DNA of 64,000 nucleotides from Neoceratodus forsteri (taxonomy: Eukaryota > Chordata > Ceratodontiformes > Ceratodontidae), in contig CM057452.1 in the NCBI GenBank assembly GCA_016271365.2, positions 832,380,001 to 832,444,000 of the forward strand. Reading direction: 5' to 3'. The position numbers and the translations under genes were made by a program. Shown piece after piece: positions 42,400 to 54,400 of the stretch; the first letter of the stretch is position 1, and every line of letters starts with the position of its first letter. The notes under the pieces were generated by a model. That model ran no database searches. It was not told the DNA's origin and saw only the letters and a program-made list of their open reading frames with translations.

Positions 42400-42812
42400 A
42401 CTAAGAGTTTGAGAATTTCTTGCACTCTTCTGACATCATTCTCTTACAAGAGACCTAGTGCTATAAAGATTCCCCTAACTTGGATGACTTTGTCCCATTT
42501 GATCTCCTAGCAATAAAACTTAAAAAAGGATCTAGAGTTGTTGGAGGCTTGCTAATCTTAGTCAAGAATACAAATTCGCTAGCCTCATGTAAAACAGAAA
42601 GAATTTTAGGAAATAGAAAAATGTGTAATAGTAATTAAAATGATACTGGACAGGGAATGCTTTATAATAATCAGTGTATACCATTCCTCTTCATGCTACA
42701 AGCATAGTAATCCAGAAGCCATTGCTGACCTTAGTAAGGTACTAACTCAGCTTGCAGAATCTTACTGCTTAGCGCATATTATCACAGCAGGAGAGTTCAA
42801 TAGTTCATTTGC
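42400..42812 (+). pseudogene. Old LINE endonuclease, left half
   Basis: Translation shows GSRVVGGLLILVKNTNS (the GG-[VL]-x-[IL]-V endonuclease motif) near 42,530-42,585. Further on is HSNPEAIADLSKVLTQLAE ending IITAGEFNS near 42,779-42,807, a GDFN-type catalytic motif. The domain stops here because Tx1 copy 3 is inserted. Its right half lies at 54,075-54,400. The family is not identified. Confidence 0.7.
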
Positions 42813-42824
42813 AGAATAGGAAAA
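42813..42824 (+). repeat. Target-site duplication, left copy (Tx1/L1 copy 3)
   Basis: agaataggaaaa, repeated at 54,063-54,074. It defines the limits of the third Tx1/L1-like element. Confidence 0.88.
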
Positions 42825-43064
42825 GTGGATTGGGGGCGTGGCCTGACCAGGCAGAAGATGGCAGCATAGTTCAGAATCTCTACAGGAATGACTGCAATCT
42901 AACCTCATCCAGCCTTCACCAGAAATTTCTTTGGTACCAACTCCTGTGACCATCCTGTAATCTTACTGCCTGACACAGTTTGTAAGTCATTTTGATCCAT
43001 TATCTACTTATATTTAATTATTCTACACTGTACTGCAGCATACTAGGCCTCATCCTTCAGCATT

Positions 43065-44339
43065 ATGGCAGATCTCCAAGTACAGCAAAGCTCATTTGCT
43101 AGAGTGGAAGTAGTGTTTTCTAAACTGATGGCTGAGATTAATGATCTAAAAACCTCCACCCAACAGAATGTGACCACTCTTGAAACTTTTAGCCAGAAAA
43201 TTGCATTTAATGAGAAAGCAACGGCCTGTAACACCACTACTATTCATGACCTCCAGGCTACTGTCCGCAATCAAGATCGAACTATTAAATCCCTACAAGC
43301 CAAAACTGACGTTATTGAAAATCGTAATTGTCGCAACAATTTACGATTTTTTGGCTTCCCTGAAGTTGTAGAATTAGGAGACACTACTGCGCTTTTATTA
43401 CATGTGATGCCTGCAATGCTTAGACTGCCTCCTGACCCAGCGTTAACCATTGAGCGGTCTCACCGCTCTTTGGGTCCCAGGGCAACATCAGACCAGTGAC
43501 CAAGGCCTATCCTTGCTCGCTTCTTAAACTATTCCCATACAGAATTAATACTGAAACGAGCCAGAGAAATGGGGAAACTTCAGTGGCAAGAGTTTAATAT
43601 TTCCATCTACAGAGACTTTTCACAAGATTTAACCATCAGAAGGAAGGCCTACAAGCCACTTAAACAAATCCTCCACCAAAGAAGCATTACATTTGCTCTA
43701 CGTTACCCCGTGACACTATGCCTTTTCTCAGACTCTTCCTTCAAGGATTTTAAAACCCCTGACATCTTAGCCAACTATCTGGAGGTCTCTCTCTGCAGTC
43801 TTACCCTGGGAGGTTCAGCAGCAATTGGCAACCTGAACACAGCTTTGGTATCCACATGGAGGGTGGACGACAAGGTACAGGAACGTGGGGAAAGTGCGGC
43901 AGAACTCGCAGCCCCAAGCAGCAACACCACAACTGATTTGACCCCCAGGCAATCAACACGGCTGCAAGAAAAGCTTCTGTTGGGGCATTATTCTTTAAGA
44001 CTTTCATGCTCTTCTAGTGAGGTTTCACCCCAAACACCCCAAGCTGCAGCATCTCACCTTCAAATCAACCCCTCTATTCCTTTGAGCAATAAGATTGCTG
44101 TCTTGGAGGATGACATGTGCTCCTCGCAGGAGGATCTTTCCCAGCAAATTTCAGATGAACATCCCTTTAATTTGGGCCCTGTGCCTCAGGGATGTATTTC
44201 TGCCGATACTTCATGGGCAGAAGTTGTTGCAAGTTCCCCCCTCAAATCTTCACAGCCACCTAAAAAGAAACATAGGACAAAGAGCAAAAGCAAGAACATC
44301 AATAGTCACAATCCTGCTAATAAATCTAAGGTGTCATGA
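43065..44339 (+). pseudogene. Tx1/L1-like ORF1, copy 3, one internal stop
   Basis: Starts MADLQVQQSSFARVE at 43,065 and stays in one frame for 425 codons except TGA at 43,497-43,499 (probably CGA before, a CpG change). A coiled coil covers roughly residues 10-85 (KLMAEINDLKTSTQQ..., SLQAKTDVIENRN). The RRM-like block opens NNLRFFGFPEVVELGD, and the C-terminal block has PRPILARFLNYSHTE and DLTIRRKAYKPLKQIL. A long extra tail ends in a lysine-rich stretch (PPKKKHRTKSKSKN), perhaps nucleic-acid binding or nuclear targeting. This tail is absent from copies 1 and 2. Confidence 0.9.
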
Positions 44340-45994
44340 GCTTATATGGTCAGTAATATGGTCACATTTGCTATATATTGGTAGGTTTTGGTTCCAGGAT
44401 ACTTAAACAGAGTGCCAGTACACTTTTTCTGCCTAGCTGCCCGCTCTACAGTCTGTTACCTGGTTGCTTTCGCTCCCAGTGGGTGCAGAAAGCAAAGGCG
44501 TTACATCGCGGTGCGATCAATTTACTTTCTGTTGCAGTGTTTAAACAAGCAGCTTAAAGGTCTTCAAGGGAACTTTGGTATATCAGCAATGCTTTTCTAA
44601 CCCATTATTTTAGTGTTAGATTTATACATTACCTCACTAAACAGGCTCTCTGTATCTAGCTTTTTACTCTCCAATTTAGCAGTGCATCAGGTTTATAGTC
44701 TTTTGGCTGTTCAGTTGCATATCTTCAAACGGTATACATCCTGATTATTGCCTTTTTTTTTCATATGTGAATTATTACATATTACAAGGCAATTTACCCC
44801 TTCCCTCTCCTGATGACAGGCAACTGCATTTAATCTATCTCCTTCCCTACACTCCATTATTCTTACTACCTCCTGTTTACAATATGGAACTATCATTAGC
44901 ACTCAAAGAGGTGGGTTATGTTTGGCGTACTGTTGCAAAGGATTGTCAATCTACATCTTCTTTATGCTCCTTATTTTACTTGAAGCCTACAGATATTATA
45001 GAAATCCACTGCTGTGTGGTCCCTCCTGTTTTGGGGCTCACTGGGCCTAGTCTTCTAGACCTAGTCACCCCATATAACACCTATTTAGGCAATTTTCGAG
45101 TAATTGGAGCTGATCTTTACTATGACCATCTCTTCTGTCTACAGTTATCACCGAAGCCTATACCTCTCCACATAATCCCGATTTGCATTTGGCTCATGGT
45201 GTAAGGGCTTAAATTGACTTCCCCTTTCTTCTTTCCCCCTCAATATTGTATCTATTATGTACTTATTCTGTTGCACTGCAAAGTATACTCAGAGCCACTC
45301 TAATGTAGTAATAATTTACTTTTCCTTTCATATTTGTTCATTTGCATTCCACCCGGCTCCCTGAATTCCTTGCTCTACGTCTAGGCTGTACTGGCATCTC
45401 ATATATGGCTCTTTAATTTACTGTTATTTTGAGTTGGTATATCTTGTACTATTACTACTAATGTTTATAAATAAGTTCTGGTGTTTAGCTTTATCCTTAT
45501 ACCTTGTTCTGTTAGCTTAGAATTTAGCTGAGGTTATTACAGTCCCCTGTCTTTCTTGGTATTATTCCCTTTCAGTTTAGCTTATCAGGAATACTTACAT
45601 TATTATATTACTGGGATCAGACTTAGGTTTGGGTCGATATTTATAACCGGTCCTCCCTAGTCTCCTCCCTACATTGATGCTGCAGAGTGTGGTAAGAGAG
45701 ACTCTTAGCCAGTTGGCTGACTCATATCTCCTCACACCCATAAAATGTTTTCTTTGTTATTTAGCTTACTAGTATTGTTATTGTTGTTAATGACATTTCT
45801 CCTTCCCCATCTCTATTCTAACTTTAATAAGATATCTGTGCTACTCATATCATACATCTCACTTTTTTGGCTTGAATGTTCCTGCCACTCTCTGCATATA
45901 TGTAAGCTCTCTATATTGTATTCTAATCATCCTCTGCCTCATTTATTTGTCCCTTCACACTCCACGATTATTCCCTTTCTTTAACGCTAACAGT
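44340..45994 (+). other. Inter-ORF spacer of Tx1/L1 copy 3
   Basis: 1.65 kb, pyrimidine-rich. It has a 146-codon open frame (44,767-45,204) without a domain I recognise. As in copies 1 and 2, the spacer is far longer than in mammalian L1. It ends just before ORF2 ATG 45,995. Confidence 0.65.
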
Positions 45995-47852
45995 ATGAGT
46001 GGCATACTTTTATATACATGGAATGTGACGGGACTTAATTCTCCTTGTAAGCGGCAGCAAATTCTTTCACATGCCAAAAAACATAAACACAAATTGCTTT
46101 CCTTCAAGAAACAAAATTACTAGCAGAGGGTGTTCATAGACTTAAAAAAGATTGGCTCGGTCAGATCTACAAATCATCCCATACCTCAAAAAAGGAGGAG
46201 TTGCCATTCTTATTCATAAGAGTCTCAAATGGTCCCTTTTAAACTCCATTTCTGATACTGATGGCAGATGGGTGATGGTCAAACTGAATACCAACTCTGG
46301 TCAACTTCTGCTTGCTAATGTCTATGCACCCAACTCCAATTTCCCAGAGTTTTTTCATAATTCACCTCAACAGATTCTATCCTTCAACACTGATAATACA
46401 CCAATTATTCTTGGAGGGGATCTTAACTTAGCTTTAGAAGCCAGCATTGACAGAAGTAGCCCCACTACAGAGGCCCACCCTAGAAGTATTAAAGCCTTCT
46501 CATTACTAATGCAAGATGTTGGATTAGCTGATGTATGGTGCCTGCTTCACTCCCATGATTGAGAATTTACTTTTTACTCCTCTCTACATAAGACATACAG
46601 TAGAATTGACTACTGGTTAGCCTCTCCTGTTATAAGGAAAAAAACGATTGATTCATCCATTTCTCCCATCATAATCTCAGACCATTCCCCTGTCAAATTG
46701 CAACTTTTGTGGGGCCCATTAGCACATAAATCTTCTTACTGGAGGCTGGACCCTCTCTTTCTCAAGGATCCCAATTTCTTACCCATGATCAAAGCACAAA
46801 TTCAGGACTTCCTCTTTCATAATACCCCAACTGAATCTTCTATGTCTTCTGTATGGGAAGCTCTTAAAGCTACAATTCGAGTGAAAATTATCAGTTATGC
46901 TGCACATAGGAAAAGAGTAAGATAACAACAGCTGGCTGACTTGGAAAAATCTCTTAAAGCTAAAGAGAATTTATACTTTTCTTCTGATAAGCACTGTCCT
47001 GATTCTCAACTTCATCTTGAAATTCTTCAACTTAGAGTTACAATTAATGAATTAATTTCTCGTAAAACCGAACTGTCCTTGTTTAAACTTAAATATAAGC
47101 TTTGGGAACACAACGATAAAAATGGTAAACTCCACTCTTACCAGCTCAAAGCACAACAAATGAAACAACACATCCTAAGCCAAAAAGATGAACAGGGTAC
47201 GATTCACTCCGACAACCCCTCTATAAACTGTATCATGAAAACCTTTTATCAAAAACTATACTCTAACTCAAATCCTCCATCTACTTCACAGATTCAACAG
47301 TTCCTTATATCGTTACATCTTCCTCATCTTTCTACTCAAAAAACAAATTCTTTAGATGAACCCTTCTCGCCTCGGGAAATCCAGAAAGCTTTGTCTTCCT
47401 TGAAATCCGACAAATCCCTTGAGGGTGACTGATTCTCTGTCAATTTCTATAAAATGTTTTCCAACACCTTATGTCCCCTTCTTCTTAATGTTTATTAAGA
47501 AGCTTCCAATACTGGCAAGCTTCCCCCATCTTCCATTGAAGCAATCATAATCCTAATCCCTAAGAAAGAAAAAGACCCTACTCACCCTGCAAGTTACAGG
47601 CCCATCTCTTTACTAAACATGGATGGGAAGATATTTGCTAAACTACTAACTTCTTGACTTGAATCTTTGATTCCCAAGCTAACTCACTGTTCACAAGCTG
47701 GTTTTATTAAACATAGATCTGATTCTGAGCACCTACATTCCTTATTTAATTTAATTCATAGAGCCAAATCCCTCAAGACACCAGCTGCAGCCATAGCTAT
47801 TGATTTCGAGAAGACCATTGATTCCTTAAACTGGGACTACCTTCATCAAGTG

Positions 47853-48560
47853 CCACTGCCGTTGCCTCAGAGGTTGCCAAGAAAGAGGAGTGGTTGGACC
47901 ACAGTGGGCTCAGGGAGGGTGAGGGTGGTGGAACAGAGGTGCATCCCTCCAGTTGTACCTCTCCACAATTCCTATGCCATTCTGGCAAAGTGTGGTTCCT
48001 CTATGGAGGCACCCACAGTAGAGACCAAGGAGGATGCTGGGAACCTCCACAAAGGAGACCCACAGGAGGGTGGCAGGGGACCCTGCAGGGGAAGGAAACA
48101 ACTCCTTGTGGGGGACTCCATTGTTAGGAAGGTAGAACTGGGGGAGGAAGGGGAGAGGGAGGTAAGGTGCCTGCCTGGCATCATGGCTTGGCGGGACAGG
48201 CAGCGAATCCTCAGGATTGCCAGAGCAGCTGCACAGGGGAGGGAACTGGATGTCATTGTCCACCTAGGGACAAATGACCTGGCTAAGAAAGGATTAGAGA
48301 AGTGCAGGAAGAGTTTGTGGAATTGGGGAGGGGCCTTAGTCAAGTAGCACGCACGGTAACCTTCTTGGAGGTGCTACCCATCTATGGCATAGGAGAAGCT
48401 AGGGTGTTCTGCACCATGGTATTCAATCAGTGGTTGAAAAACTGGTGGAGCTCAGGGATTTGGCTTCATTGGGGACTGGGGTCCATCTGGAGTGATGCAA
48501 GCCTATACTGGCATGATGGGCTGCATCTGTCCGGGAGGAACCAGGATCCTAGGTGATAGG
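47853..48560 (+). pseudogene. CR1 ORF1 with SGNH esterase-like domain
   Basis: Reads RKQLLVGDSIVRKVELGEEGE (GDS nucleophile block) near 48,095-48,160, REVRCLPG, and LDVIVHLGTNDLAKKGLEK near 48,248-48,303 (the GTND oxyanion block). After a shift come VTFLEVLPIYG at about 48,357-48,390 and DASLYWHDGLHLSG near 48,495-48,535 (Asp-x-x-His). All four conserved SGNH blocks are visible. The family is a known component of CR1 ORF1. The N-terminus is truncated by the insertion boundary, and one shift near 48,300 breaks the frame. Confidence 0.88.
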
Positions 48561-48777
48561 TTTAAATGCTTCATTGGCAAGCTTTTAAACTAGCCAAGGG
48601 GAGGCACTGGAAAGGAGCAGGAAAATCCTAGCCCCCAAATAATCACGGTAGTAAGTGCGGCAAACACCAACATAGAGGTGTCAATAGGGAGAAGGAAGGG
48701 TAAATGGAGAAAGTGACAAAGGCAAGAAGGACAGGGATGGGGCAAAAGGGAGTAAGGCCATCAGGAAATGGAGGGTA

Positions 48778-51496
48778 ATGAGTACCAATGCCTGTAGTCT
48801 GGGCAACAAGCTTCCTGAGCTGATGGCCTTAATGGAAGAGGGATGCCTGGATATCGTAGCAGTCACAGAAACATGCTACACAGAGAACCATGACTGGGAT
48901 GTTAACATACCAGGGTACATAACCTACAGGAGAGACAGGCAGGGGAGAAGAGGGGGAGAAGTAGCTCTCTATGTAAAGGAAGGGATAAAAGCAACTGAAC
49001 AAAAGAGTAAACAGGGAGGAGAGGAGGCACTGTGGGTCACCTTGGAGACTGGAAGGGCACCACAATCCGCACAGGGTTGTGTACAGACTCCCATGTCAGG
49101 GGAAGGAATGGACAAGGATATGATACAAGGCATTCTTAGAATGGCAGAGAAGGGGAGATACTGTTGATGGGAGACCTGAATATGCATGTTAACTGGAGCA
49201 CATTTGCTGCAGCCACATCCAAGAGCAGGGCCATTCTTGATACCCTGCAGGTGGCAGGCATTAGACAGCTAGTTTGAACCCCACTCATGAGGGAGCAATC
49301 TTAGACCTCGTACTCTCAAACGGGGCAGTGAGAGGATCTCAGATCTAGAAGTGGGTTGCCATCTGGGGACAAGTGACCATCAAACAGTGTGGTTCACGTT
49401 AAACTCAGCTACAGAGTCAAGCCATACAAAAGTGAGGGTACTGGACTTTAGGAGGGCTGACTTTGGCAAGATGGAGAGTGCCTCAGAAAAGCACTAGCAA
49501 ACAGGCTAGAAGGAGGTGTGGAGCAACAATGGGGAATTATCAAAACTGCCATCACAGAGGCAACAAGCCTTTGTGTGAAGCAAATAAACAAATCAAAATG
49601 AAAGAAAAAGCCACTATGGTTCTCAAAGAGGTGGCTGTGAAAGTCAGGAAGAAAAGATAGCATTCCAGAAGTATAAGGAAACACAGAAGGAGCAGGACAG
49701 AGAGCTGTACCAGTTAAGGCAGAAGGAAGCAGGAGGGGAAGTCAGAATAGCAAGGCCGAACTGAGGAAAGATAGCCAACTCAGTTAAGAAGGGCATAAAA
49801 CCTTTTATAGGTACATCAGCGAGCGTAGAAAGACAAAGGAGGGATAGTGAGGCTGAATAGAATGAACGGTGGTGGGCAGAGGGGACAGTGAAAAAGCAGG
49901 AATACTGAATGAATATTTCTGCTCAGTATTCACAAAGAGGAGGGAAGTGCCTAATCCAATTAACAGAAGCACTCTTGATAGGGGGGTCGATCCCAGTCCT
50001 TTCACAGAAGAAAGGGTTCTGCAAGAACTCCTAAACTGAAGGTGGACAAAGCAATGGGTCCTGATGGAATTCACCCCAGAATTCTAAAAGAATTAAGGAA
50101 GAACTAGTGAAACCACTGGCTACTCTTTTAATAAACCATGGGAGGATGGTGTGGTACCGAGGACTGGAGGAAGGCGGATGTGATTCCCTTCACAAAAGTG
50201 GGACCAAGACAGAGGCAGGAAACTACAGACCTGTCAGTCTGACCTCTGTGGTAGGGAAAGTGATGGAGTCACTTCTGAAGGAAAGAATAGTTGAGTACCT
50301 AGAGGCCAGTGGAGCACAGGACCCAAGGCAGCATGGGTTCACAGCGGAAGGTCATGTCAGACGAATCTAATAGATTTCTTTGACTGGGTGACCAAAGTAG
50401 TAGACCAGGGAGGGCTGTGGACATGGCCTACCTAGACTTTAGCAAGGCATTTGACACAGTCCCACACAAAGATTAATAGTCAAATTAACCAGCCTGGGAG
50501 TGGGACCCAGGGTGGTAGCCTGGTAAAACATTGGCTGGACACCAGGACACAGAAGGTAATTGTAAATGGAATCCACTCTGAGGAAAGGGGGTTACTAGTG
50601 GGGTACCGCAGGGTTCAGTATTGGGTCCAGTCCTTTTTAATGTCTTCATCAGTGACATTGCAGAGGGACTGGAAGGAAAAGTATGCCTTTTTGCAGATGA
50701 CACAAAGATCTGCAACAGGGTTGATACACAAGGAGGCGTGGAAAGGATGAAAAGGGACTTGGCAAGGTTGGAGGAATGGTCAAGTATGGCAGCTAGGATT
50801 CAATGCAAAGAAGTGAAAATAATGCACCTGGGAAACAAGAACCCAGGAAAGAATACACAATGGGTGGGGAGGTAGTAACAACAACAAAAATGAAAGGGAC
50901 CTGGGGTAATCATATCAGATGACCTTAAGGTTAGCAAGCAATGTGAGAAGGCAGTAGGGAGGGCTGGGGTATACTGGGATGTATAGGAGAGGCATCATCA
51001 GCAGAAAGCAGGAAGTTGTTATCTCTCTGTACAGACAGTTGGTAAGACCCCATCTGAGTACTGTGTCCAGTTCTGGAGACCCCATCTCTGCAAGGACATA
51101 GACAGGATAGAGGCAGTCCAGAGGAGGGCAACTAAAATGGTGCAGGGTCTGCAAGAGAAGCCATATGAGGAGAGACTAAAGGAGCTTAATATGTATACCC
51201 TTGAGGAAAGAAGGGAGAGGGGGACATGATAGAAACTTTTAAGTACCTCAGTGGAATCAACAAAGTCCAAGAGGGTAGCATCTTTCAGAAAAAGAGACTT
51301 GCAAGAACAAAGGACACAATTTAAAAGATAGAAGGAGGGCGGTTCAGGGGCAATGTGAGAAGTATTATTTCACAGAGAGGGTAGTGGATGCATGGAACAG
51401 CCTTCCTGAGGAGGTTGTGGGGTCTAAAACTGTGGGAGAATTCAAGAATGCATGGGACAGATATAAGGCAATTCTTGTGGGGAGTAGGAAGAAATA
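48778..51496 (+). pseudogene. CR1 ORF2 (endonuclease-reverse transcriptase), disrupted
   Basis: Starts near MSTNACSLGNKLPEL (48,778), then CLDIVAVTETCY, YITYRRDRQGRRGGEVALYVKEG. Later parts are shifted: the gggagacctgaatatgc block (GDLNM, GDFN position) near 49,168, SDHQTVWF near 49,373, LDFRRADFGKM. RT: MGPDGIHPRILKEL-type block near 50,050, NYRPVSLTSVVGKVMESLLKERIVEYL, the lDFSKAFDTVPH block near 50,435-50,465, VPQGSVLGPVLFNVFISDIAEG, and intact catalytic FADDTKICN at 50,690 onward. The C-terminus [16 protein letters not shown], TERVVDAWNSLPEEVV, KNAWDRYKAILVGSRKK ends at 51,496. Several frameshifts and stops. Confidence 0.9.
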
Positions 51497-54062
51497 GGCT
51501 GTTGATTAACTAGGATCTGTGGCCTATCCTTTAGGTAGGGAAATGGGCAGACTAGATGGGCCTAGCGGTCCTTATCTGCCGTCAAAGTCTATGTTTCTAT
51601 GTTTATCTTATTTTGATCTTTCTCCTACCTTTTCCTCCTGGATCAAGCTATTATATAACTCCCCTGTTGCTAAAGTACTTACTAATTCCACCCTTTCCTC
51701 TTACTTTCATCTAGCAAGGGGAACTAGAAAAGGCTGTCCCCTGTCACCTTCCCTATTTATTTTAGCCATGGAACCCTTGGCTGCTTGTTTAAGTCAATCT
51801 TCTGGCATTATGGGCATACCTGTGAGTAATTCAAGATATGTTTCTCTCTCCTACCTGGATGACCTCTTAATCTTACTCAAAAACCTGAATGAGGCTGGGC
51901 CCCTGTTGGTTGATTTGCTTAACATTTTTACTAAGATTTCTGGCCTAGCTTTGAATTATGGCAAATCACAAACTATGCCCCTTAACGACCAGTGTAAAGC
52001 CTTTATGAATATACCTCTTGGATTTCTCTGGTCATCACAGGGTACAACATATCTAGGAATCAAAATTATTAGTAACTTAGGGAAGATGTAGGACATTAAC
52101 TTTAACCCCTTATTTGATAACATCAGAACAATTCTGGACAGATGGAAGCTTCTGAATCTCTCTTTCATGGGGAAAATTGCAGCCATTAAGATGTCCATTT
52201 CTCCCAAGATTCTTTACCTCTTTGCCAATATTCCTTTAGTCTTACCATCCTCCTTTTTTGCTAGAATTGATAAATTAATAGGTAACTTTATCTGGGATGG
52301 GAAATCACCAAGATTTAACAGCAACAAACTTCGATCACATTAGAAAAAAGGGGTATTTAGATTCCCCTGGTTCAAAGGCTACCTCTGGGCTTTCTGAGTG
52401 GCCCAAACCACTAAAAGGTTTCAGAAACCCTTCCCTCACTCACCACTATGGGTTGCAATGGAATCGGCATTGCGCCCAGGAGGAGTTCCCACTTCCTTCA
52501 TTTTTAATACCATTTCCTCTAAACTAAAATCTCACCGACTATATCATCCTCTGTTCTTTATTGGAAACTAACCCCCAAATTCCTGAAATCCAATCCAACA
52601 CCCTGGTTTTATGCCCCCTTATGGGGTAATCCACTGCTCACTCTAGAAGATCACCCAATTTTCTGTCGTACATGGAAAACAAAGGCATTTTCTTTCTCGG
52701 TAATATCTTGAACCAGAATTCACTCACTCTTAGATGGTTCTCAGACTTGCAGGTCACATGGAAACTTTCTAAACAGGACTTCTGGAAGTTTTTACAAATT
52801 CAGGCAGCTTATAGCTCTCTCTCTCTAGTTTAGTGTATAGGCATACTCTTCTAAACCCATGCATCTTGCACTGGACTAATTTATCAGTAAAATTAAATAG
52901 GTCCATTTATAAAGACATTATTGATAATCTACCTGATAAGTCTCTACAGGCCAAAAATAAATGGAGTACTCTTCTTAACCATAATATTTCAGATGCACAA
53001 TGGAGTAATTGTTGGTGTATTGCACATAATACCTTTAAAGATGCCTGTAGTTGTTTAAAACAAACTAAAATCCTGCATCTTTGGTATAGAACCCCCTCTG
53101 TACTTCAATGAATGGGCCTATTAAATAATAATAACTGCTGGTGCTGCAATTTGGCCAACGGGGATCTACTTCATATCTTGTGGTCTTGCGCTCCCATTAA
53201 TAAGCTCTGGCATAAAGTCTGTTTACTTGCCTCCAGAGTAACAGGACAAAAACTACCTTTTGACCCCAAGCTATTCCTTCTAGGCATCATTATCCCCAAT
53301 AGCTCTCTCCTCTCACATGCACATTTTAGATGGCTAAACATATGTTTTGTTCTGGTCAAACGTCTGATTCTTATGAAATGGAAATCAACTCTGGTGCCTT
53401 CTCTTTCAGATGTTCTTCAAAGCCTCTCTCATTATGCCTCTCTAGACCGATTATTTCATGTTACTCATAACCGACTCATTGTATAGGACAGATGTTGGCA
53501 GGATTACTTTAAGCACATGAACCTAGTTCTTCTATACCCTAATTCTTAAGGATATTTAGCCCTCCTTCTTATTTTGCTCTCAGATTAGGTTTTCTTGAAA
53601 CTTTTGTGCTCTGATTTCTCCTCTTTTTTCCCTTCTTCCCTGTTTCTCCCTCTCTCCTTCCCTTCTTCCTTGTTTTTTTCTCTCTTCTTTCTTTCCTTGC
53701 ACACTTTTCTCTTATTTTCACCTCTCCATTACTGAACATTGTTCATATTACCACATTTATCACTTTTTGCAATTTACTGAATGCCTTGCCATAGCCTGCC
53801 CTAGCATGTATTTCATACATGGTTGCTTTTTCTGATCCTATAATACCCTATTGATTGTAACCCTTCTGCTCTCACTTACATCCTGTCTAGGTTTTTGTTT
53901 TATTATCAATACAAGTATATAAGGCTTCTCAAATATGTTTACCCTAAATACTGTGTTTTGTTCGGTGATATTTTATACCTTACACGGAGGATAGTCTTCT
54001 ATTGTATAAGATGTGTGCTTTCTTATATACTCAAATTTCAATAAAAAGATAAAGTGAATAAA

Positions 54063-54074
54063 AGAATAGGAAAA
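54063..54074 (+). repeat. Target-site duplication, right copy (Tx1/L1 copy 3)
   Basis: agaataggaaaa, identical to 42,813-42,824. The old LINE endonuclease sequence resumes right after it. Confidence 0.88.
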
Positions 54075-54400
54075 CTTTATAAGCTCAAGGGGAAAATAAC
54101 ATTTCTTCGATTATAAATAAGAGAGACACAATAAATACCCCTGCTGGTATAGCATTAATGCAATTAATATAAAAACATGCATGTTTATTAATGAATGGAA
54201 GAATAGAAGGGGATTTAAATGCTAAATACACATTTTTGGATATAGAGGAACATCTAGTATAGATCTGATTTTTACAAATGTTAGTGTTAAGCCTTTGGTA
54301 AACTCATTAAAGTTCTTAACCAGGCCTGACAGTGACTATTTCCCTGTTTGCCTGGAAATAATTCGGCATCAGCATCTCTCTATGAAAGATGTTTTAGCAC
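54075..54400 (+). pseudogene. Old LINE endonuclease, right half
   Basis: Reads YRGTSSIDLIFTN near 54,240-54,280 and RPDSDYFPVCLEI near 54,325-54,362, the last two endonuclease motifs (the second in the SDHxPv position). It completes the domain whose GEFN block ends at about 42,807. Confidence 0.7.

Larger units (their letters stand above)
47853..51602 (+). mobile_element. CR1 LINE inserted in Tx1/L1 copy 3 ORF2
   Basis: CR1 sequence starts about 47,853 (inside ORF1, cagaggttgcc...) and ends in the octamer tail ctatgtttctatg at about 51,602. Deleting it rejoins the Tx1 ORF2 reading across HQV | LSYFDL with the frame kept, which fixes the limits to a few bases. No target-site duplication of more than 2-3 bp is apparent, as usual for CR1. 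The 5' UTR present in the copy at 55.4 kb is missing. Confidence 0.93.
45995..53486 (+). pseudogene. Tx1/L1-like ORF2, copy 3, split by a CR1
   Basis: Starts MSGILLYTWNVTGLNSP (TWNVTG endonuclease motif). A shift near 46,090 is followed by KKGGVAILIHKSL, ANVYAPNS, IILGGDLNLALE (GGDLN in the GDFN position), TYSRIDYWLAS and IISDHSPVKL. One frame then runs on with stops at 46,560, 46,922, 47,430, about 47,498 and about 47,656. RT: SASYRPISLLNMDGKIFAKLL-type block, SQAGFIKHRSDSEH, AIAIDFEKTIDSLNWDYLHQV, CR1 insertion (47,853-51,602), then FDLSPTFSSWIKLLYN, GTRKGCPLSPSLFILAMEP and the catalytic SYLDDLLILL near 51,855-51,885. The C-terminal CWCCNLANGDLLHILWSC knuckle lies near 53,138-53,191, with the end at 53,486. 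Confidence 0.92.
42825..54062 (+). mobile_element. Tx1/L1-like LINE, copy 3, carrying a CR1
   Basis: A second, more distant Tx1/L1-like subfamily. The 5' end reads gtggattgggggcgtggcc, the short GC-rich start common in this group. It has ORF1, a 1.65-kb spacer and an ORF2 split by a 3.75-kb CR1, and its 3' end is aataaaaagataaagtgaataa rather than a pure A-tail. A 12-bp target duplication flanks it. Without the CR1 the element is about 7.5 kb. It interrupts the endonuclease domain of an older LINE. Confidence 0.92.

Noticed and set aside
47853..48560. GDSL-type esterase considered as a host enzyme gene or horizontally acquired gene
   Set aside because: It lies inside a CR1 element as ORF1, recurs in two other CR1 copies here, and is a known CR1 module.
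53600..53720. Pyrimidine tract (ctt/tcc runs) considered as a splice or regulatory signal
   Set aside because: Lies in the 3' UTR of Tx1/L1 copy 3, with no acceptor context or downstream exon.
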